From Turnera subulata (Eukaryota > Streptophyta > Magnoliopsida > Malpighiales > Passifloraceae), in assembly GCA_028386065.3 (NCBI GenBank), contig JAKUCV010003357.1, forward strand, positions 38,255-102,254: a DNA stretch of 64,000 nt. Direction: 5' to 3'. Below are positions 59,118 through 64,000 of this stretch, in pieces. The translations under genes and the position numbers were made by a program. Under the pieces are notes generated by a model. It did no database searches, was not told where the DNA came from, and saw only the letters and a program-made list of their open reading frames with translations. The stretch's first letter is position 1. Each line of letters begins with the position of its first letter.

Positions 59118-60328
59118 TGTTAGCCTAAACATGGGTCTAATACTTTAATTAGTGTTAATCCATAATTAACCATGTTTAGTGTGTTGATATATTATAATTT
59201 TGATGACTAACAAACTGGATTAGATGTTTGCCATATATACTTGTGTTGAGTTTTCTCGCAGCTTGGTTTTCAGCTTGGTTTCTGAAGAAACCACACCTAT
59301 GTGACAACATCATGGTCCCAGTTGCAGGTGGCCAAGTGGTCCCAATGGTCCATACAGCAATTAAGGCCAACTCCCAACTACTCCAACGGGCAGAGAAAAT
59401 GGTCTAACACTGGAGAGAAGTCTTCAACCCTTGTCTCACACCTCTCTTTGATCAATTATGTGAAGGGGACCATGTGGTCCACACTTATGGTCCCGGATTG
59501 CTAAAAATGGAAAGTTTTCAAGTAATTGTGGTGCAAAGAGAGTGGACTTCCTGAAATGAACCCAACACCAGCTAGTGGATTGTGGAGTCAACTCTGAAGA
59601 CTGATTTGTACCATATAGCCGTTGGATGAAGAGCTGAAGAGTACTTTAGAGCCGCTGGATGAAGATCTTCCTACCTACCCCCACCAACTCAAGCACTACA
59701 TAAGGAAGGCCATTGCATATCTTTCTTCCTTAACCCAGCCGTTTGAAAACGTGCTATTGAGTTGATTATTGAGCTTATACCTGTTGTGTTCTTGCTGCTC
59801 TGAGAGCTTTAAAGTTGTGCTTAATCTTATTCTCCAAGTCCTTACAAAGGGTAGAGTGTTTAGGCAAGACTAGTGTAGTATTGCTGGGTCCTCAAATCAG
59901 GATTTTGATTTGAGTAAAGGTTAGAGTTTAGCCTGGGAAAAACTTGTAAAGGTTAGAGCTTAGCCTGCAAAAGCTTGAGTATGTAAAGGTTTGAGCTTAG
60001 CCTGCAAAAGCTTGGTTTCTGTAATCGGTTAAGGCTGATCCCGCAAAAGCTTAAGATTGTGAGTGTTTCTAAAATCCTAAAGGAAGGGCCTTTAGGTAGT
60101 GGAGGTACCTGGTGAGGGGGAACCACTATAAATCACTGTGTCATCCTTTCTCTCTTCTGTTTTTCTTTACCTTTGTGCATTTTACACAGATTTGCTCTGT
60201 GTGTTTGTGGTTCGTGAAGAAACCACTTGGTTCCTCAGAAACCAAAGTGGTTCCCTAGAAACCAACCTCGATTGATGGGTAGCCTGATTCACCCCCCCCT
60301 CCTCTCTCAGGCCTATTCTGGGCAAACA
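59118..60328 (+). repeat. 5' LTR of the SIRE-like element (1211 bp)
   Basis: It begins TGTTAGCCTAAACATGG right after satellite sequence and ends CTATTCTGGGCAAACA just before the PBS. Terminal TGTT/AACA and partly matching ends (TGTTAGCC against TGTTTGCC on the opposite strand) fix the borders. It contains a four-copy tandem repeat (59914-60055) and, near the 3' end, a C-rich run at about 60292-60302. I could not place a convincing TATA box. Confidence 0.9.
59914..60055 (+). repeat. Four-copy tandem repeat in the SIRE-like LTR
   Basis: Units of 32-38 bp follow the pattern GTAAAGGTTAGAGCTTAGCC then TGCAAAAGCTT. Copies start at about 59914, 59946, 59982 and 60020; the last is the most diverged (GTAATCGGTTAAGGCTGATC). 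Such repeats in the transcribed part of an LTR may influence promoter or RNA function, but no role is shown by the sequence. Confidence 0.85.
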
Positions 60329-60330
60329 AT

Positions 60331-60342
60331 TGGTAGCGGAGC
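60331..60342 (+). other. Primer-binding site of the SIRE-like element
   Basis: TGGTAGCGGAGC lies two bases after the LTR. It is identical to the gypsy PBS at 7019-7030 and differs at two positions from TGGTATCAGAGC. Confidence 0.85.
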
Positions 60343-60384
60343 TTCGTCCTCAGTATAAAGGAGTAACATCCAGAGGCAAAGATC

Positions 60385-62088
60385 GTGGCTTATGAGGGAA
60401 ATAGCATCAACAAAGCACCCCACTTAGATGGTGCAAACTTTGATTACTGGAAGTTCAGAATGAAGATCTTCCTTGAAGGCAAAGATCTGAAGATGTGGAA
60501 CATAGTACAGCATCCTTATGCCAGGCCACTGAGGGACATGCAGTTCTGGTCAGAAGAGGAGCTCAAAAAGGCTAAGTTAGATGCTCAAGCCAAGAATGTC
60601 CTTCTTTGTGGAATAAGTGAGAGTGAGTTTCAAAGAGTCAGATCTTGTGAAACTGCCTATGAGATCTAGAGGCTTCTATGTGTCACTCATGAAGGCACAA
60701 ACCAAGTGAAGGAGTCAAGGCTCAATCGTCTCATGAGGGACTATGAATTGTTTCAGAAGGTTTCTGGTGAAACCATACAGGAGATGGATACTCGCTTCAC
60801 AATTATGTGCAACAGCCTCGCAACTCTTGGGAAGGTTATCACACACAGAGAAAAGGTTGCAAAGGTACTTAGGTCTCTACCTAAGGAGTGGGAGCCCAAG
60901 GTTACTGCCATAGAAGAAGCTCAGAATTTGAACACTCTCACCTATGATGAGCTAATTGGCAAGCTTATAGTGCATGGTTCCAAGTTTGAAACCAAGGAAC
61001 CGAAGAAGAAGGACCTGGCCTTAAAATCCCATGAATCTGGTGATGAAGATAGTGACTCTGATGTGGCACTTCTTTCCAAAAGGGTTGTAAGATATCTCAA
61101 GATGAAAAAGCAGCAAAAGAATAGAAGTCCTAGAGGTGTGAAGATTGAAGAACCAAAGAAAGATCCTCTAATCTGTTTTGGCTGCAACCGACCTGGTCAC
61201 ATTAAGGCTGAATGTCCACATCAGAAGAAGAACAGATATGACTCTTCAAAAACCAAAGGGAAGAGGGCTATGGTCGCTTCGGATGACTCGGATTCTGAAA
61301 GCGATTCTGAAATAGAAGAAGCTGTGAACCTTTGTCTGATGGCTCAAGAAGAATCTGAGGTATTTGATGCTCCTGACTTTACTTTTGATGAATTACAAGA
61401 TGCTTTTGGTGAATTGCATGATAAGTATAAACAAGTACTTAAAAAGAATAGTGCTTACAAGAAAAGAATTGAGATTCTTGAATATGATGCTGAAGCTCAT
61501 AGAAATGCATATGAAAAGCTTAATCTTGCTCACACCGAAGCTCTGAAATCTTGTGAAACCTTGAAAGTTGATAAATTTGCTATCCAAAATGCTCATGATG
61601 AACTTGAAAAGAAAATTGCTTGCAACATGGCTACTTGTGAAAAATTGCTGAAAGAAAACGATATGTTAAATAGGAGTGTTGAAGATCTAAAGTGTTCTCT
61701 TGAGAAATTTACTAAAGGAACAGATAGTCTAAATCTTCTGATAGGACAGCAAAGACACTCAGTGCAGAAAGAAGGAATAGGTGCTACTCACATGGTTTTT
61801 AACAGACCAAGCTCTACAAACCACGTGGTTTTTCACAAACCAAGTCCATCAATGAAATTTGTTAAGGCTGGGTCTAGTCAACCATATAGACCAAGGATGA
61901 ACATGCATATGCACTCATATCACTCTGAAGCACCACATATTACTTGTCATTTCTGTGGTAGAATTGCTCATGGTATTAGGTCTTGTTGGCTTAAGAAACG
62001 CAACTGTCATGTAAAGTATGTGTGGGTTCCGAAAGGAACCAAGCCTAACCCTGAAGGACCCAAATTAGTTTGGGTACCTAAAACTTGA
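60385..62088 (+). pseudogene. SIRE-like copia gag, with lost start and one internal stop
   Basis: Structural nucleocapsid polyprotein, 567 codons if the internal stop is ignored. The frame begins VAYEGNSINKAPHLDG, where the family has M-A; the start codon is GTG here, and an in-frame TAA lies upstream at 60364 with no ATG between. The N-terminal part (LDGANFDYWKFRMKIFL) is the copia gag UBN2-type domain. A TAG at 60667-60669 replaces the W expected in YEIW. The frame then stays open to TGA at 62086-62088. After the stop come the rest of the UBN2 core, zinc knuckle CFGCNRPGHIKAEC (60706-based residues 157-170), an acidic S/D-rich stretch, a coiled coil (about residues 225-345) and a second knuckle CHFCGRIAHGIRSC. 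Two independent lesions make normal Gag production unlikely. Confidence 0.88.
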
Positions 62089-62097
62089 TCATGCTGA
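62086..62097 (+). other. gag-pol boundary with two in-frame UGA codons
   Basis: Gag ends ACT-TGA, followed by TCA-TGC and a second TGA, then CAG opens pol in the same frame. SIRE-type elements are known to separate gag and pol by an in-frame stop thought to be read through. Here there are two UGA codons four codons apart, so one may be the native readthrough stop and the other a mutation. Confidence 0.75.
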
Positions 62098-64000
62098 CAG
62101 GAAAACAGGGATGAGTGGATCTTTGACAGTGGTTGTTCAAGGCACATGACTGGAGACTCTACAATGTTATCATCCCTTACTGAAAAAGACCGAGGTAATG
62201 TAACTTTTGGTGATATGTCAAAAGGTAAAATCCTTGGTTTCGGTGATATTAATTCTTGTCCTACTATTGAGCATGTTTTACTGGTTGATAACCTCAAATA
62301 TAATTTGCTAAGCATCAGTCAATTATGTGATAAAGGATACAAAATTATATTTGAAGCATCTAGATGCTTGGTCACTGACAGAAACCAAGTGGTTTTTGTT
62401 GGGAAGCGAAAAGGTAACATTTACTCTATCAACCAAAATGATGTGGCTAATCCTGATTTCAAGTGTCTAAGTGCTAGAATAGAAACCCCAACTCTATGGC
62501 ACAGAAGATTAGGTCATGCAAATTTGGAGCTTATTTCAAATCTGTCCAAAAAGAAGTTGGTGAGAGGACTGCCAATGCTCAAATATGAAAAAGAAACCAC
62601 ATGTAGAGCATGTCAGCTGGGAAAACAGGTTAAAAGTTTCTTTAAACCTATATACACTATCTCTACATCTAGACCACTTGAATTATTGCATATTGACTTG
62701 TTTGGTCCCATGAGAACCATTAGCTTAGGTGGTAAAAGTTATGTTCTTGTAGTGGTTGATGATTATTCTAGGTACACATGGGTTGTATTTCTTTCTCAAA
62801 AGGATCATGCATGTTATGAATTTGGTACTCTTGTTAGGAAAGTACAAAATGAAAAAGGTTATAAAATTTCTAAAATTAGAAGTGATCATAGAGGTGAATT
62901 TGATAACCTTGTCTTTAAACACTTCTGTGAGCAAAGTGGTATTGAACACACCTTTTCGACTCCTAGAACGCCTCAACAAAATGGGGTAGTTGAAAGGAAG
63001 AATCGAACTTTGCAAGAAATGGCTAGAACTATGCTTAATGAGCATAAGTTACCTGCATATTTCTGGGCAGAGGGTGTAAACACAGCATGCTACATTCTAA
63101 ATAGAGTATCCTTACGTCCTTTAATTGAAAAGACCCCGTATGAGATATGGTTTGGTAAGAAACCAAGCATCAGTTACTTTTGTGTTTTTGGGTCTAAATG
63201 TTATATACTCAATACTAAGGATAACCTTGATAAATTTGATGCTAAATCTGATGATGGTGTTTTTCTTGGGTATTCACTTACTAGTAAGGCATATAGAGTG
63301 TATAATAAAAGAACCTTGGTTGTAGAAGAAACCATGCATGTTGTATTTGATGAAATTGACCCTTGTGATGAAAATGATGACATAGATACTGACATAGCAT
63401 CTGATGAGCAACCACATATTGTCAATCGTGAGAATTTTGTGGATGAGGAGGATGAACCACCTGTGCTGGCACCACCTACACCTTCTGTGTTGGAACCAAG
63501 AGTGGAACCAAGCGTCCAACCACGCCTGGAACCAGTGATCCAACCAAGTGGTTCTGGTGGAGAACCAAATATAGCAGAACTTGGATCAAATTCCCATGGA
63601 AACATCAGGGCACCCAGAGGACACTCAATAGAGGTTATACTTGGAGACTTATCTAGAGGGGTGACTACTAGATCCTCACTACACAATGTCAACTCACATC
63701 TTGCATTCCTCTCACAAGTGGAACCCAAAAGCGCAAAAGAGGCTATTCTTGATGAAAACTGGGTAATGGCGATGCAAGAAGAGTTAAATCAGTTCAAGAG
63801 AAGTGATGTTTGGGAACTTGTGCCTAGACCTGCTGAGCATCCAGTCATTGGAACCAAATGGGTTTTCAGAAATAAACTTGATGAGAATGGTGTTGTGGTA
63901 AGAAACAAAGCAAGGTTAGTTGCTCAAGGGTATAATCAAGAGGAAGGTATTGATTATGATGAGACCTTTGCTCCTGTTGCTAGATTAGAGTCCATTCGTA
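62098..64000 (+). CDS. SIRE-like copia pol, protease-integrase-RT start (partial)
   Basis: 634 codons open to the right edge, with no stop. Order: aspartic protease ([16 protein letters not shown] catalytic triad), pre-integrase zinc region (LWHRRLGH then CRACQLGK, the HHCC arrangement), integrase core (D in HIDLFGP, D in [12 protein letters not shown] in [17 protein letters not shown]), C-terminal integrase ([16 protein letters not shown]), a variable acidic and P-rich linker with repeated V-E-P, and the start of reverse transcriptase ([40 protein letters not shown]). All three integrase catalytic residues are present; SDHRGEF has R where many copies have G. Translation depends on reading through the gag stops. 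The rest of RT and RNase H are outside the window. Confidence 0.95.

Larger units (their letters stand above)
59118..64000 (+). mobile_element. SIRE/Maximus-like Ty1/copia element, 5' part
   Basis: Order: long LTR 59118-60328, PBS 60331-60342, gag 60385-62088, pol from 62098 to the window edge. The long LTR, the gag with two CCHC knuckles separated by a long coiled coil, and gag and pol in the same frame separated by stop codons all fit the SIRE/Maximus lineage. The element interrupts the satellite after ACTGG (59113-59117), the presumed target-site duplication. RT, RNase H, the 3' LTR and any env-like frame lie outside. Gag carries inactivating changes; the visible pol is open. Confidence 0.93.

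Noticed and set aside
62725..63728. Minus-strand frames of 89-175 codons opposite copia pol
   Set aside because: They are antisense to a pol frame with intact protease and integrase motifs and have no recognisable content.

Overview
The window is heterochromatic plant nuclear DNA, most likely from a flowering plant. No host gene, rRNA or tRNA gene is visible. Everything recognisable is an LTR retrotransposon or one very large satellite array. The plant assignment rests on a Ty3/gypsy gag-pol of chromovirus type, a SIRE/Maximus-type Ty1/copia element with long LTRs, and a second, decayed copia element. I cannot name the species.

Layout, left to right. (1) 1-3348, minus strand: a decayed Ty1/copia element with a recognisable 5' LTR (2932-3348), a primer-binding site and broken pol remnants running off the left edge. 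(2) 3349-7425, minus strand: the 5' part of a Ty3/gypsy element (LTR, PBS, long leader, open gag-protease-RT-RNase H frame). It is cut right after RNase H by the copia LTR, so the copia sits inside the gypsy element. (3) 7426-59117: about 51.7 kb of one tandem satellite family, monomers mostly about 320-390 bp and of the order of 150 copies (estimate by eye). Each monomer has an 11-bp ATTGG/GCGC minisatellite of variable copy number, a 27-bp internal direct repeat and two short dyads. The array is only interrupted by a U3-only gypsy LTR fragment (14723-14970). (4) 59118-64000, plus strand: the 5' LTR, PBS, gag and first part of pol of a SIRE-like copia element that inserted into the satellite and runs off the right edge.

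The array is organised on several scales: 11 bp, 27 bp, the monomer, composite units carrying an extra part-monomer, tandem duplications of about 0.67, 1.3 and 1.84 kb, and blocks of about 9-10 kb that recur at roughly 15-26, 26-34.5 and 50-59 kb. The mobile elements are later insertions. An empty-site comparison between two array blocks dates the LTR fragment after the block duplication. No operon-like cooperation exists here; the functional logic is retrotransposition into, and amplification within, a satellite domain.

The least expected observations are: a GCGCC motif cluster in the gypsy leader that resembles the satellite's minisatellite; a shared non-canonical primer-binding site in three elements of different lineages; a heavily decayed copia nested inside a gypsy element whose reading frame is still open; and recurrent dispersal of one aberrant composite monomer throughout the array.
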